NCBI GenBank assembly: GCA_001466705.2 | Contig: LATX02000165.1 | Span: 62,001 to 126,000 of the forward strand | DNA: 64,000 bases | From: Moniliophthora roreri | Taxonomy: Eukaryota; Basidiomycota; Agaricomycetes; Agaricales; Marasmiaceae | Reading direction: 5' to 3' | Part shown: positions 35,841-46,843 of the stretch, piece after piece | Layout of the letters: every line of letters begins with the position of its first letter | Position numbering within the stretch: position 1 is the first letter of the stretch | Translations under genes and position numbers: made by a program | The notes under the pieces: model-generated | Database searches by the model: none | What the model saw: the letters and a program-made list of their open reading frames with translations, nothing else | Told to the model about the DNA's origin: nothing

Positions 35841-36507
35841 TGAGGCTTAGTTTATTGCATTCCTGCACTGTCACTTGGTACCATGTCCAACTCCCCCATA
35901 ACAGAAGAAGATATTGTACCTTTTAATACAATTACAGCTATTCTAGTGCAGCCAATGGCAAATCTCACTGTATGTTTTCTCTTCTTGTCAGTTTCTCCCC
36001 TCTCAGGACTCCTCTATTTCTCTAGGTTATGCTTTATGTCTATGGTAAGCTCAAATGATTCAGCAGTCACAATGATCATCTGACATGCAACCTGCACCAG
36101 GTGTCTACACTGTCCTGTTCATTATTTCACTCCATATCCTCATCCATCAATAAGATCACCCAAACTGAGGACTCTATATATTCTTCACCATAGTGCTTTT
36201 TATCTTGACAAGTGTGCTCAATATTACAGAAACCTTTAATACAGTCCAATAAGCAGCCCTGCTATTTACATTTACCAAGAATCAGGATTGGGCATCATTT
36301 TTGGCATATTTGAGGTATGGTAATGGGGAGACATTCATAATGTATGTAGAGAGTTACCTATATGGACTCATCACAACTAAGGGTCTTCTTGCTTTATTCA
36401 GTGGCTTTGAGACATTTCTGCCACTATGCTTGGTGCAAGCCCTTTTTCATACATTTGAACCTACTGGCTGATTCATTTGAGATAGAATTACTGCAGATTT
36501 GATGCTA

Positions 36508-37825
36508 CACAGCCCTCTGGAAAGTAACTGGAAATATCAAAAAAAAAAATTCCCGTGCCTGCAATAAAGTGCATTGTGTAATTTTGACTGTTACATTGTA
36601 CCACTTCACTTTTATATAACATCTATGCCCAAGGCAAAGATACCCAAAACATTTTGATGCCAGCTTGACTCACCACATAAAAACTGATTCATTGGAGCTA
36701 TACAGTCCCATGGAAAGGTTGCAAAAGCATGCTTGGACTATGGCATTCAGCCATCAACTGGTTACAAAATATGGGAGAAATTCAAACAAACTGGTTCTAC
36801 ATCAAATTGTCCACATTCTGGTTGTCCTCACAAAGCTACAAAGCAGGTCAGGGAGCAGGTAGTGAAGATAGCAATGCAGAACTGGAGGAAACTATTCAAG
36901 AATATTGGAAAAGAGGTTGAACCACAGCTCAGTGCAGAGACAGTTCATGAGGTATTGGCAGAAAAGGGATATCATTGTCATGTGGCTTGGAAGTTGCCTC
37001 TCCTATCAGGCTTGGCAAGGAAAAAGTGTTTGAATTGGGCTATGGATTACTGGAGTATGACCTTTGAGCAGTGGGGAGACATTGCATGGTCAGATGAAGT
37101 TTACATAATGTTAGGTGAAAGTCCAGGCCAGATATTTGTCACATGTCATACTGGTGAGGCATTTGACAATGAATGTTGCATTCCATGCTTCAAGCAGTCA
37201 TCAGTCAGATGCATGGTATGGAGTTTGATCATAAGAGGCATGAAGGGACCATTGGTTATCTTGGAGTATCTGAGAGGCAAGGGAGGGGGAATGACAGCAG
37301 AATGGTACCAGGAGCAGGTTCTTGAAGGTGCTTTGGTTTATTATTACAAGCTGATGAAGAAGGATTGGCCAAACTTCTAATTCCAGCAGGATGGTGCCCC
37401 ATCACATTGTGCAAAGACAACTACTGAGTGGTTCAACAAACACCATATTCCTCTCTTCCTCCATCCACCAAGCTCTCCAGACCTCAGTCCCATAGAACCT
37501 GTTTGGCACATTTTCAAGAGCAAGTTACATGACTGTAAACATCAGCCTACTATGTACAATGAGCTTTGTGCTGCTATTTTTGAAGTATGGGATGATATTG
37601 ATTATGATGACATTGACAAGTTTATTGACCACATGCCTGAAGTTGTTCAGGCCATGATTGATGCTAAAGGTGGTCATACTCAATACTAATCTATGATAAT
37701 ATTTTGGTACAGCTACAGTGATTGTATTCGCTCTGTAGATAGGTTACTTTGCAGTCTACTCAAGACTATTGACAAGCATGGGAAGGTTTTTTTTGATATT
37801 TCTGGTTACTTTCTGGGGGGCTGTG
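36508..37825 (+). mobile_element. Tc1/mariner-type transposon with TA target duplication
   Basis: The element is 1318 bases. Ends are inverted repeats that start CACAGCCC and read CTGGAAAGTAACTGGAAATA on the left, matching on the right TATTTCTGGTTACTTTC and GGGCTGTG. An A-tract or T-tract lies just inside. TA is duplicated at 36506-36507 and 37826-37827. The empty site can be read in the paralogue at about 33165-33180 (GCAGATTTGATGCTGGTATG). It contains a single transposase frame on the plus strand. Confidence 0.93.
36625..37689 (+). pseudogene. Tc1/mariner DDE transposase, inactivated
   Basis: A frame of 355 codons encodes a helix-turn-helix region (DYGIQPSTGYKIWEKFKQTG) and a DD34E catalytic domain. 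The first Asp is in IAWSDEVYI, the second in FQQDGAPSH, and the Glu in SPDLSPIEPVW, with exactly 34 residues between the last two. Three in-frame stops break it: TGA after PKTF, TGA before FIGAI and TAA at 37378-37380 just before FQQDG. The two TGA codons stand where arginine CGA would be expected, consistent with CpG deamination. Length and catalytic triad are otherwise normal for the family. Confidence 0.9.
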
Positions 37826-38729
37826 TAGTATGTCTCTGATAGTAGTCCTACCTAATGGATTTCTAAGTTTATTGTTGGATCTACTCAGCTCCACCATTGC
37901 TATATGATATGGGGCTCATCCAAATGGATTGCATTCCTACTGATCTTTGTTATGCTTTCACTAGCTAGTAAGTCTTCCCTCAATTTGATTGCATTACCTG
38001 GCTCATTCTGGCACTGGCACTAGTCTGTGAAATTATTGCCTCTGTATTTAGAATCATTGGTATTAGTGACACTGGTGATCCAGCAAAGGAATGACTACAC
38101 CTCCAGAGTAATACTATAGACAATGCATTCTGGCTTGCAAATATGGGTGTTAACATAATTTTGACATTGCTCACAGATCAGTCCCATCTGATCCATGAAA
38201 ACTGGACATTAACTTACTTCCTGTAGCTGGTCACATATGGTGGATCAGCTAAGAAGCAAAGAAACATATAATTCCTGCTATTAAAACCAGATATAACACA
38301 ATTGTAGCTATCATGTATGTTTTTCAACTCCCCTTTGATTTAAAGGACTTATTCCCACCTGACTTGTTAGCCTAGAGAGCAGAATTCTCTACTCTATCTT
38401 CATCACTACCAATATAATTTTCAATCATTTCAGTAGTCCAGAGGTACTTTCCCTATTTTCATTTTCACTTGTCCTGTATTAAGTCATTGTAAGTTCAAGA
38501 TTTTATTCCATTGTCAACTAACTTGAAATTCCACTCATAGGGAATTGCCCCAACATCGATCATTATATGGGCAGCTAGAGGCAAAACTATTGAACAAACA
38601 AGCATGAACCAAGTTGTGTCATCTCTTCATTTTGCCAGTGGAGCAGGTCTAAGGTCTGGGAGTTTGGATACTAGATCACATGTACAGACAATTGACATTG
38701 AGGCCAACCCATTGGCAGAGAGAACATAA

Positions 38730-40244
38730 AACCCAGGCAAGGAGAAGGCTGTATAAACTCCTATCTTGGTATTTGTTGTTAATAGATTGCCTTGGTGTTC
38801 AAATATATGTTACAGTGCAAATAAAGTCTGCTTCTAACTTTGACTGACCTGCAACCAGACTTCATCAGTAAGATTACATATCCAAATACCTTGAAGGGCT
38901 TGAAACCCAAAGGGAGAATCATACTACTAGACCATCAGGCTGTTAAGGACAGCAGTAATGCTTAATACTATAGTCATGCATTTTCTGACCCACCAGCAAA
39001 AACTACATAGCATCCAAGTAGCATTCTAAACAAACCCATTTGGCAAAAAAAAACTCAGGTTGGACTGCTTCATATCTCCAAAAAGCTATCTCAGGGAGAA
39101 GAGATATTCCACACATATTTAAGTAATCAACTACAGGCATGAGTACCCTACAAGTGCCACATGGTCCATGCCATTCACCTCCTACTCTCTCTAACACCTG
39201 GCTTCTATGCACTTCTCAAGCTACTGACATTGAATTATTGGAGTAGTATTGATCACTGCATATAAATATGGCAAGTGATGAGGCTGTTGAGAGCAAACTA
39301 CCTGTGCAAAGTGAGTATTTGGCATAAAATATTAGATGAGAACAAATTTACATCTTAGCGACTGTGATTCTGGGGAAGGGAGTTGGAGGGGAGCGAGATC
39401 TTTCAAGAATCGAGGTCAACCCTAGACATGCACGGTGAGTTCCAATCTTTGCATCAGACACTATCTAGACTATGAAGGTGTTTGCAATAAGTTCTGCTAC
39501 GAGTTGAGGGAGGTGAGAGGTGGTACATACCTCATGGGGAAGAAGGCCTTGAAATGCATATGGGTGAGGGAAGGTTCTCAATATGCGGAGGAGGGTACTA
39601 GGAAGGGGAGTAAGTATTGAGACACGATAATTAGCCTTTCCTGCGCCTTCGCGCTATTCGAAGCTTCGGCTCCGGTCCCGGATTCCCCGGATTACACAGC
39701 CCCAACTCCGAAGTGCTTCCTTGGGCAACGGTCATTCGAGGACTATGCTCTTGCTGTTCGAATGAGGAGCCGGCTATTGGCTACCGGAGAAAGAAGTAGA
39801 GACGGATATATACTGAGCAGCCTCGAGTTTTGGGCATGGGTATCGGAGGTACGTCTTCTGTTCCCCTCTTTTCAGTCAGACTGGTGCTGTGAGTCGTATA
39901 GCTGAATACGACATACCGCAGGTAGATTTTCTTTCGCCTCCCACTTGGAAAGAGAGGACACAGATTACACCTATTTCAACAGTGGCTAGCTTAGAGCAAT
40001 CAGAAACTAGCATGTATACATCATTCCACTGTCGTCAACTGCGGTAGGGAATTCGATTTTTGACTTCGCTGTCATACGGCTTCCGGACTCTTGTTCCGAA
40101 ACGTGCGTGCACGGACCAATCATTACGCAAACTTCTGCCCCACATCTCGGCTAGTTTACCACGTCCTTTTTAACGTCTCCCACCCCAATCTCAGTTCCGC
40201 CCCACCCCACCCCAATCCTTCCTTTCTCTCACCCAAAAACGACC
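38730..40244. other. 3' flank of copy 2, end of CpG-poor block, Mpv17 upstream region
   Basis: Up to 39356 the sequence is nearly free of CG; from 39357 it is normal. Bases 39715-40244 are the original of the duplicated Mpv17/Sym1 upstream region. A minus-strand frame at 39003-39212 (69 codons) and a plus-strand frame at 39435-39620 (61 codons) are open but not recognised. Confidence 0.5.
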
Positions 40245-41358
40245 ATGGCCTCTCTCATGAAAGCCTACAAGTTTGCTTTGCCTCTTATCGACCAAAGGAT
40301 AACGCTTGCTCAACACCTTGGATTCGCAGTGCGGCCCTGATAAGAAGACCTATGCTCGCGCAATGCGCTACTGCTGGATTCTTGTTCGGCGCTGGGGATA
40401 TTATCGCTCAACAGGCTGTTGAAGGCAAGGGAAAGGACCATGACGTGAGTTTTATGTCTTGGCTTGAAAATTTTTTCGGAGTACTCATAACGTTACCCTC
40501 GCTTCTTATCTAGTTCATGAGAACAGGGAGATTGGTGTTCTATGGAGGTATGTATGTTTTTGACCAATTAACGTGTCTTGAATGGAATGATACTGACTGC
40601 GTTTGGTATTCTACGGGATAGGTGCGCTCTTTGGCCCTGCCATGACCAAGTGGTATCAATTTTTGAACCGCATCAAGTTCGCTAGTCCTACGCGTGCCAT
40701 AATTTACCGGGTAAACCTCACTTTCCTCCCCTTTACCGCGAGGAACTCTGGGTCTGACGCTTCGGTTGTGGATAGGTGTGGTTGGATCAGGCAGTCCTTA
40801 CGCCAGGTGAGGTGTAATTTGTCAATGAGAGGACCGTTCGGCTAACGTGGTAGCGCTCTGTCTCCAGCGGCCGTTGCATTCTTCTTCGGCTCGATGAGTG
40901 TCTTGGAAGGCAAACCCAAGGAAGCGTGGCCTAGGATTCAGTCGGTAAGCACACCACTCCGCTTCTATAATTCATATTCGCTAAGCCTTCGGCACAGGCA
41001 TACGCACCGACTTTGATTCGTAACTGGTGAATACCATATATCTCTATTCAAAGATACACCACGTTAACGATTGACCGCGCAGGGGTGTCTTTGTCCCAAC
41101 ACAAATCATCAACTTTTCCATCGTTCCACACCACTTGCGTTTCGTAGTGGTCAGTGTTGTCAGTTTGTTCTGGAGTACGTGTTTCTTCATCATTGCTACC
41201 AACACGGGCATCGTATCTGACACCTGCCTGCAGACACGTATCTGAGCGTAGCCAACGCTCGCCAAAAAGCTCTTCAGGAGGGACAGCCAGAGGCTTTCGT
41301 TGAGGCCGCTGATGAAAAGTTAAAGGATGCTGGAAGGAAGGTCACTGAGGCGCTATAA
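40245..41358 (+). CDS. Mpv17/PMP22/Sym1 family membrane protein
   Basis: Small four-TM protein of the mitochondrial inner membrane or peroxisomes. Yeast Sym1 and animal Mpv17 are channel-like and needed for mitochondrial homeostasis under stress. Exons: 40245-40270, 40330-40444, 40514-40547, 40622-40710, 40776-40806, 40868-40944, about 40998-41028, then two more ending at TAA 41356-41358. They encode SLMKAYNAALIRRPMLAQ, GFLFGAGDIIAQQAVE, RTGRLVFYGGALFGPAMTKW, VWLDQAVLTPAAVAFFFGSM, AYAPTLIRNWGVFVPTQIIN, FSIVPHHLRFVVVSVVSLFW then NTYLS, all hallmark blocks in order. Every junction keeps frame, so the gene is intact. A damaged duplicate lies at 34775-35440. Confidence 0.93.
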
Positions 41359-41962
41359 GAAGCCTTGGGCGATTCATTTGTGAGCATTGTTAGCCAATAC
41401 TTACGGTTCTGCCGTCGCTGACGTCCTCGTCCGTGTAAGCTATCGTTTATTATTCATAGAGCTATATCACTTCCTTAATAACGTTCACCAAAAATGCCAA
41501 TAGAGACGCTTTGAACACCATACGAGGACCAAAGTGCGAACCTACTACAGTTTCGTGGGCAATGGGTTATGACCGACGTGTCGCTCGGCTCATAGGCGCT
41601 GAGCTCCACGAAGGGATGCTGCAGAGAACTACGAACGAGTGTATCACGCAGGACATTCCAATAAGGGGCACCACTGTACGGACCCCACGCTTGAAGTTCT
41701 GTGGGACACAAAGACACACGAGATCAATATATACAATAAGCACGGGTTCTGAATCATGTCATGGAACATGTCGCTATCCTGTTAAATCCTTGTAGACGGA
41801 CATTCATCTCCGACTACTACCTCGTTTCTCTGAATCCCATCATGGATTCTGCCGCCATCCTGTTCACGATATATTTCAGCACAGAACTTCTCCGTCGTCT
41901 CTGTTCGACTGCTACTGACCGTGCTTCCTTAAATTCAGCACCCTCACCATAGTTGCTCCCCT
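41359..41962. other. Intergenic region between Mpv17/Sym1 and the aminopeptidase
   Basis: 3' flank of one gene and promoter of the next, same strand. Overlapping open frames on both strands at 41475-41795 have no domain. No element seen. Confidence 0.5.
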
Positions 41963-44104
41963 ATGGCACTCTCAAACGAGCCCGAGACCTATTATTACAA
42001 GGGTGCGTTCTAAGCAATATCGCCGAGTTGGATGCTTTCTGAATAATACATGCCCTGTGCAGAAGGAATCAAGGTCATTGAACGATTCTTCGAAGTACCT
42101 CTGGACCATGATAATCCGTCTGGAGAGAAGATACGTGTCTTTGCAAGGAATATGATACCCAGATCCAAGGCGAAAACGAAGGAAGAGGAGGATAAATTGC
42201 CCTTCCGTACGTCAGCTTTGCACTCGTTTCGGACGCGAAGGAGTACTAACAGAGGTTCACAGTTCTTTACTTGCAAGGTGGGTACACTCCAGACCTGCGA
42301 TCCATTCGCTCTGCGGTAGAATCTGAATCTCTCGTAAGGCGGACCTGGCTTTGAAACCCCTCTTCAAAGCAGTACCGGCTTTGCTGCAGAGGTGCGGGTT
42401 CTCCACTGTCTCAAGTGAAACAGCCATGATTCATGATCCAGCGAACCCAGATACACGAGCGAGGATATAAAGTGAGTACCCTCCAGCAGTATTAAGACAA
42501 ATACTGAAGACTCCTTAGACGTTATGGCTAGACCAACGAGGAACCGGACTGAGCACTCCTTTCTCTTACGAAACACTTCCCACCAACGTCAAGGCTGACC
42601 AAGAAATTGCGGACTACTTGAAATTCTTTCGTGCAGATAGCATCGGTCTGTCCACGAGTTCTCTTATACACTTTGGGATGTTCATTGTCCGTGATCTGTA
42701 GTCAAGGACTGTGAAGTAATACGCAAAACTCTCCTGGGTCACAAAGACAAGGAATCCGAACAAAAGTGGTCGATCATGGGCCAGAGTTTCGGCGGCTTTT
42801 GCGCGGTGACTTACCTATCCTTCTTCCCGGAAGGTTTGAAGGAGGTGTTTATAACAGGGGGACTTGCAACGTTAGCTAGTCAACCTGACACCAGTTACGA
42901 GCTTACCACTAGTGTGTACGAGGTTGGCCTGATCTACCAAATCTCTGATTATTCTTCTTGTCAGAAAAAGTTATTGCCAGGAACAAGGTCTACTACGAGA
43001 AATACCCTAGGGATATTCGGCGGGTGAGTATGCCGTGATACCTCTGGTTCTATTTAATTGCTGACTAGTGATATGTACAGGTACGGAACATTCTGAACCA
43101 CCTGGAAACTAACAATGTTCAGCTTCCCAACGGTGGTCGCCTAACCGTTCGCAGATGGCAGCTACTGGGTCTCGACTTTGGAATGCATGGCAAGTACCCG
43201 TTACGTTCTCAGCCACATTCATTCCCAGACTAACATCTCTGATGATTCTGACAGGCGGTATTGATCGCGTTCACCGTGAATCTATTTATATGTCTTGGAA
43301 TTCAAAAATTTCTCTGATTATCAATAACAGAAATTGTTTTTCGAGCCGCCAATGACTTGGAGCTCTACAAGCAGCTCACATACAAGCTGTTGCAAATGGT
43401 GGAGGGTTGTCAGCACATTGACGGGAATCCTATATATGCAATCCTGCATGAACCGCTCTACTGCCAAGGGTCCGTCATGTGTCAACCTTGTCTTTTGGAC
43501 ATTTCTGACCTGTTTCTACTAGACACTCTCCAAACTGGGCAGCCAACCGTGTTATACAAAAATACCCACAATTCTCGTGGCAGAATGTCAAGACCTTGGC
43601 GGACACCGAACCGGTGTACTTCACAGGCGAAATGGTCAGAATGTTCATTTACAAAGGCATGAATCCCGCTTATACTTTTTGTTAGATCTTCCCCGAAATG
43701 TTCGATGATTTTGCGCATCTTCGACCGTTCAAGGGTGTGGCAGAAATCTTGGCCCAGGACGCCTCATGGGGACCCCTTTATAACATCGGGCAACTGGCGA
43801 AGAACGAAGTTCCCGTCACGACTGCCACGCAAGTCCACTCTATTATGTTCACCTTGATGCGAAAACTAACACTGCAGTCGTGAAGATACTACGACGACAT
43901 GTAAGTCTTCCATGCAATCACCTAGCTTCGTTGTCTAACATATTCTGTAGGTATGTTCCATTTGAGCTCTCACAGCAGACGGCTGCTATGATCAAGAACA
44001 CGGAGCAATACATCACCAACCAACTTCAGCACGGTGGTATTCGTGAAGATCCCAAGGATCTCATGAGGAGGTTGTTCCAGATCTCGAGGCGAGAACGTGG
44101 CTAG
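41963..44104 (+). CDS. Prolyl aminopeptidase (proline iminopeptidase), alpha/beta hydrolase, peptidase S33
   Basis: Predicted to remove N-terminal proline from peptides. The ATG at 41963 gives MALSNEPETYYYK. Exons then carry GIKVIERFFEVPLDHDNPSG, LLYLQGGPGFETPLQSSTGF (the GGPG oxyanion loop) and RGYKTLWLDQRGTGLSTPF. Next are WSIMGQSFGGFCAVTYLSF, with Ser of G-Q-S-F-G-G as nucleophile (42781-42798), KVIARNKVYYEKYPRDIRR, WQLLGLDFGMHGGIDRVH, PNWAANRVIQKYPQFSW, EPVYFTGEMIFPEMF and TYYDDMYVPFEL before TAG at 44102-44104. The Asp of YYDDMYV and a later His complete the expected triad. Two introns seem to use GC donors (43190-43254 and 43829-43885). It converges on the coiled-coil gene at 44177 with 72 bases between stops. 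Confidence 0.9.
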
Positions 44105-44176
44105 TGATATAGGCAGTGTTTGCGTGCCTACATGTGCAATTAAAACACTCGGTAGGACGAAGAATAACAAGTGCAA

Positions 44177-44876
44177 TCAAATTTGACTATAACCCCTCCT
44201 CCTCCTCCGAGAACTTGACGAGGAAGTTACACACTGTCAAAAAAATCCATTGTTAGCAAATTCAGTTGCCTATACCACAAGAAAACTCACAGACATATCA
44301 TCATCATCCTTTAACAGATTGCAAGCCTGCTTCATCTTCTTCCTCACCGCCTTTCCTGTCTGCTTTGCAATTATCACTTCCATCTCTACGCTGGCGCACT
44401 TCTCCTTGTACGTCTTGGCCTCTTTGTTTGCATCGACGGCGAGCTTCCTGGCTTGATCCAACTCGATTCTCAGATTGGCGTTGGCTTCGCGGGAGGTGTT
44501 AAGATCGCTTTGGAGAGTGTAGACTTGGATGCGAAGGGTATTGCGTTCATCAGTGACGCGAGTGAGAGTGGCTTGGGCGCCAGTGAGAGACGTGATGGTA
44601 GACTGCGCGTCGTTGAGTTTGAGTTTGAGGTCTGCGACCTCATTCCTAAGAGCGGCAATACCAGCATCGTGCTCCAGGCGTTCTCGATCTCGTTCGTGTT
44701 GGATGTGGTCGCATGTGCATGTACATTTGAGGATGTCTCGGAGTCGATGGGCCAGGTTATGAGCCTACAGTATTGACCGGTGACGTGAGCACGTCTCGGA
44801 ATCTTACTTGTAGTGAAAATACAGCGACGCACCTCAGCCTCAATGAGTGCAGAGTTGTTTCCGTGATTCGGGGCCA
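44177..44876 (-). CDS. Coiled-coil protein, paralogue 1
   Basis: Unrecognised family. The ATG at 44876 gives MAPNHGNNSALIEAE. After an intron the protein reads AHNLAHRLRDILKCTCTCDH, then a long heptad-like coiled coil (EVADLKLKLNDAQSTITSLT, LRIQVYTLQSDLNTSREANA, KLAVDANKEAKTYKEKCASV). It ends with a basic/hydrophobic segment (AKQTGKAVRKKMKQACNLL), an acidic patch KDDDDMS, and after a last intron a Ser/Arg-rich tail (VTSSSSSRRRR) with TGA at 44177-44179. About 200 residues in three exons. The paralogue at 46844-47512 has the same exon layout. It may act as an oligomerising or nucleic-acid binding protein, which is a guess from composition only. Confidence 0.75.
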
Positions 44877-46843
44877 TGGGAAAGAAGTTGAAGTTGATAG
44901 GATTCCGCCGAAAGAGGGAACAGCAAGAAGGCATTAAACTAGGGAAAAAATCAGCTTCTTTGCGCCAGCTAAATAGCTTCGACAATAGACGCACGATGAC
45001 TTCAGTGTCCATCTGGGAGCATGGAGAGTATAGTCAAAGGCGGATATTTGCAAGTTGTGAGGAACAAAATAATATAACATAGCACCACTCGAGCGTTCAT
45101 TCATCATTTCCGGGGCGCATTTGCGCAGCTGCACCGAGCACCTCCGATTTCTTGGGGATCCCTGCTCCCGCAGAGGCTATTTCCTTTGATGCGATTTTTG
45201 ACATTGAAAATGGTGCACACTGTCAATACTCGGCGACACCAATAGTATCGTCCCCACATGGTCCTCCTCTTTGTCCTCGATTTCAGGTGCGGCAGATTCG
45301 GATAGCATCGGCAGAAAGATGGCAGCGGGAGAGGATAATTCGTAGAGTGAAGTGAGAATCATATTTCTGGAAGCTTCCGCGTCTTCAGCTCTGGCCTTTT
45401 CTGCACCTCAACCACTGCTAGCAGTCCTTGATGAACCTCAACTTCTCTGCGAGAAAAGAGTTGACGATTACCATTAGGTTAGCCGAAGCCCGAAGTGTTC
45501 TTGGTGCTAACCAAAATTTAGAAACCACCCGAATCCCTGCCTCGGGCTCGGGCATATTCTTGCCTAGCTTTTCTGTGCGTCGAGCGTTTGCTGTTTATGT
45601 TGTTGAGAAAGATGATGCCGATGAGTGAGTGATAATGACGTACGATTGGGGGCGCCCACTATAGTGAACAAATTGCGCCACTACTCTTTTCGGTAGTATC
45701 CCTACCATTTTTGGCAATAAATAGATCCTATCCCCGCCTAAATGCTACGACCTAGCGGCCTTATTACTCCCGGAAAGGATTAGCCTAGAGCGGAGGGCGC
45801 CTCGCTCGCATCCCGAAGGTGTACGGGGAGAACAGTTTCCTCGCTTGGTCAAGCGAGGTGCATCTGGTCAAGGAAGAGTAGGCGCCCCTGCTTGTCAATG
45901 TCTCAGCGAGAAGTTCTCTGATGCTATCTACGGCACCCGATGGCATAGGACACACTGTATGTGGTATATTCAATGTCTATCGGATACCATGGATACGTCG
46001 CTCTGCCTCTGATGTGCGACGGATTTAGGCCCCCGGTTTGTGTGGATCTGAATTTCATCGGACAGTGTCATGTAGAATCAGATAATCTGATATATGAGAT
46101 CTACGTACAATGTATGTATCAGAGATCCCGAGTATCCTCTCCAATCGCACTCCGAGTTAGACCGTAACCTACGCCCAGCGATGCTTCCACTCCCTTCTCG
46201 CTGTCATTCTGCAACTTTGACATCAAATTGCGCCGAGCAAATATCTGTACCGCTCCTGAGTTCACGGAGAGCGATGTAAGTAAAGAAGATGCGGTGAAAA
46301 ACTCAATACTTACTTGAATCTGGACCGCACCTTCTGACCGTGGAGCCGAGAAAATCTCAACTTGCACGCCTTTATGTCAAGGTAGCATCCAGCTGTGACG
46401 GTTGAGATTAGAGCCGGACCAGAGATTGTGAGATGAGTCGGAAGCAAGATGGTGGATGAGGAGCAAGATGGGATTCGGCAAAGTTGTTATAAACATGAAC
46501 AAACTTGAAGTTTGTGCACGGACCTACTGACAACCGCAATAGTTTTCAACGAATCTGCACTTGGGGATTCTGGGAGAAATAGTCGACGACTCAGGTAAAA
46601 TGTGAATTGAAGGTATGGCTTTTTGACAAATAACCCGGTAAGATCGTAAGAGGAGAACCGTAGAACGCTTGACTAAACACATCTTAATAGATTATTCTTC
46701 CTGCTACTCCGAAACCAAATATCATATGCGAACTCGTTAAATAATCATTACAAGGGGTATACTATTATAGATTGTCCTGTCGACAAGGATAAACAAAACG
46801 TGGCGTATCATGAGCCTTCATTCAAAATCGTGACACCGCACTA
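44877..46843. other. Region between the coiled-coil paralogues
   Basis: No supported gene. A plus-strand frame at 45428-45628 and a minus-strand frame at 46119-46367 are open but without domains. GGATACCATGG near 45980 resembles motifs at 17.5 and 27.2 kb. Short inverted GGGGCGCC-type motifs occur near 45650 and 45880. Confidence 0.4.

Larger units (their letters stand above)
35883..38729 (+). pseudogene. Membrane protein gene copy 2, interrupted by a mariner element
   Basis: Duplicate of 32551-34091. The ATG at 35883 is kept (MSNSPITEEDIVPFNTITA), and the reading can be followed through RRLYIFF-like and ALLFTFTKNQDWASFLAYL-like segments up to GCAGATTTGATGCTA. There the transposon at 36508-37825 is inserted. 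The gene continues after 37828 with TTTCTAAGTTTATTGTTGGA and the equivalents of the remaining exons. Several nonsense changes are present, including TAA at 38727-38729 where copy 1 reads GAA. Coding potential is lost. Confidence 0.8.
32390..39356. other. CpG-depleted block
   Basis: Between 34081 and 39356 I count only three CG dinucleotides (near 36554, 37731 and 38554) in 5.3 kb; between 32395 and 34080 there are about seven. CG becomes frequent again at once after 39357. Where a CpG-rich homologue exists (39715-40444 versus 34775-35440), the differences are largely CG to TG or CA. This is the footprint expected from deamination of 5-methylcytosine in a silenced region. Confidence 0.85.

Noticed and set aside
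39003..39212. 69-codon minus-strand frame rich in Cys and Trp
   Set aside because: It lies in the CpG-depleted block, where loss of CG removes some stop-generating contexts, and no family was recognised.
44470..45012. 180-codon minus-strand frame
   Set aside because: The first residues include the true start of coiled-coil paralogue 1, but the rest runs through the intron into the wrong frame. The coiled-coil frame is the conserved one.
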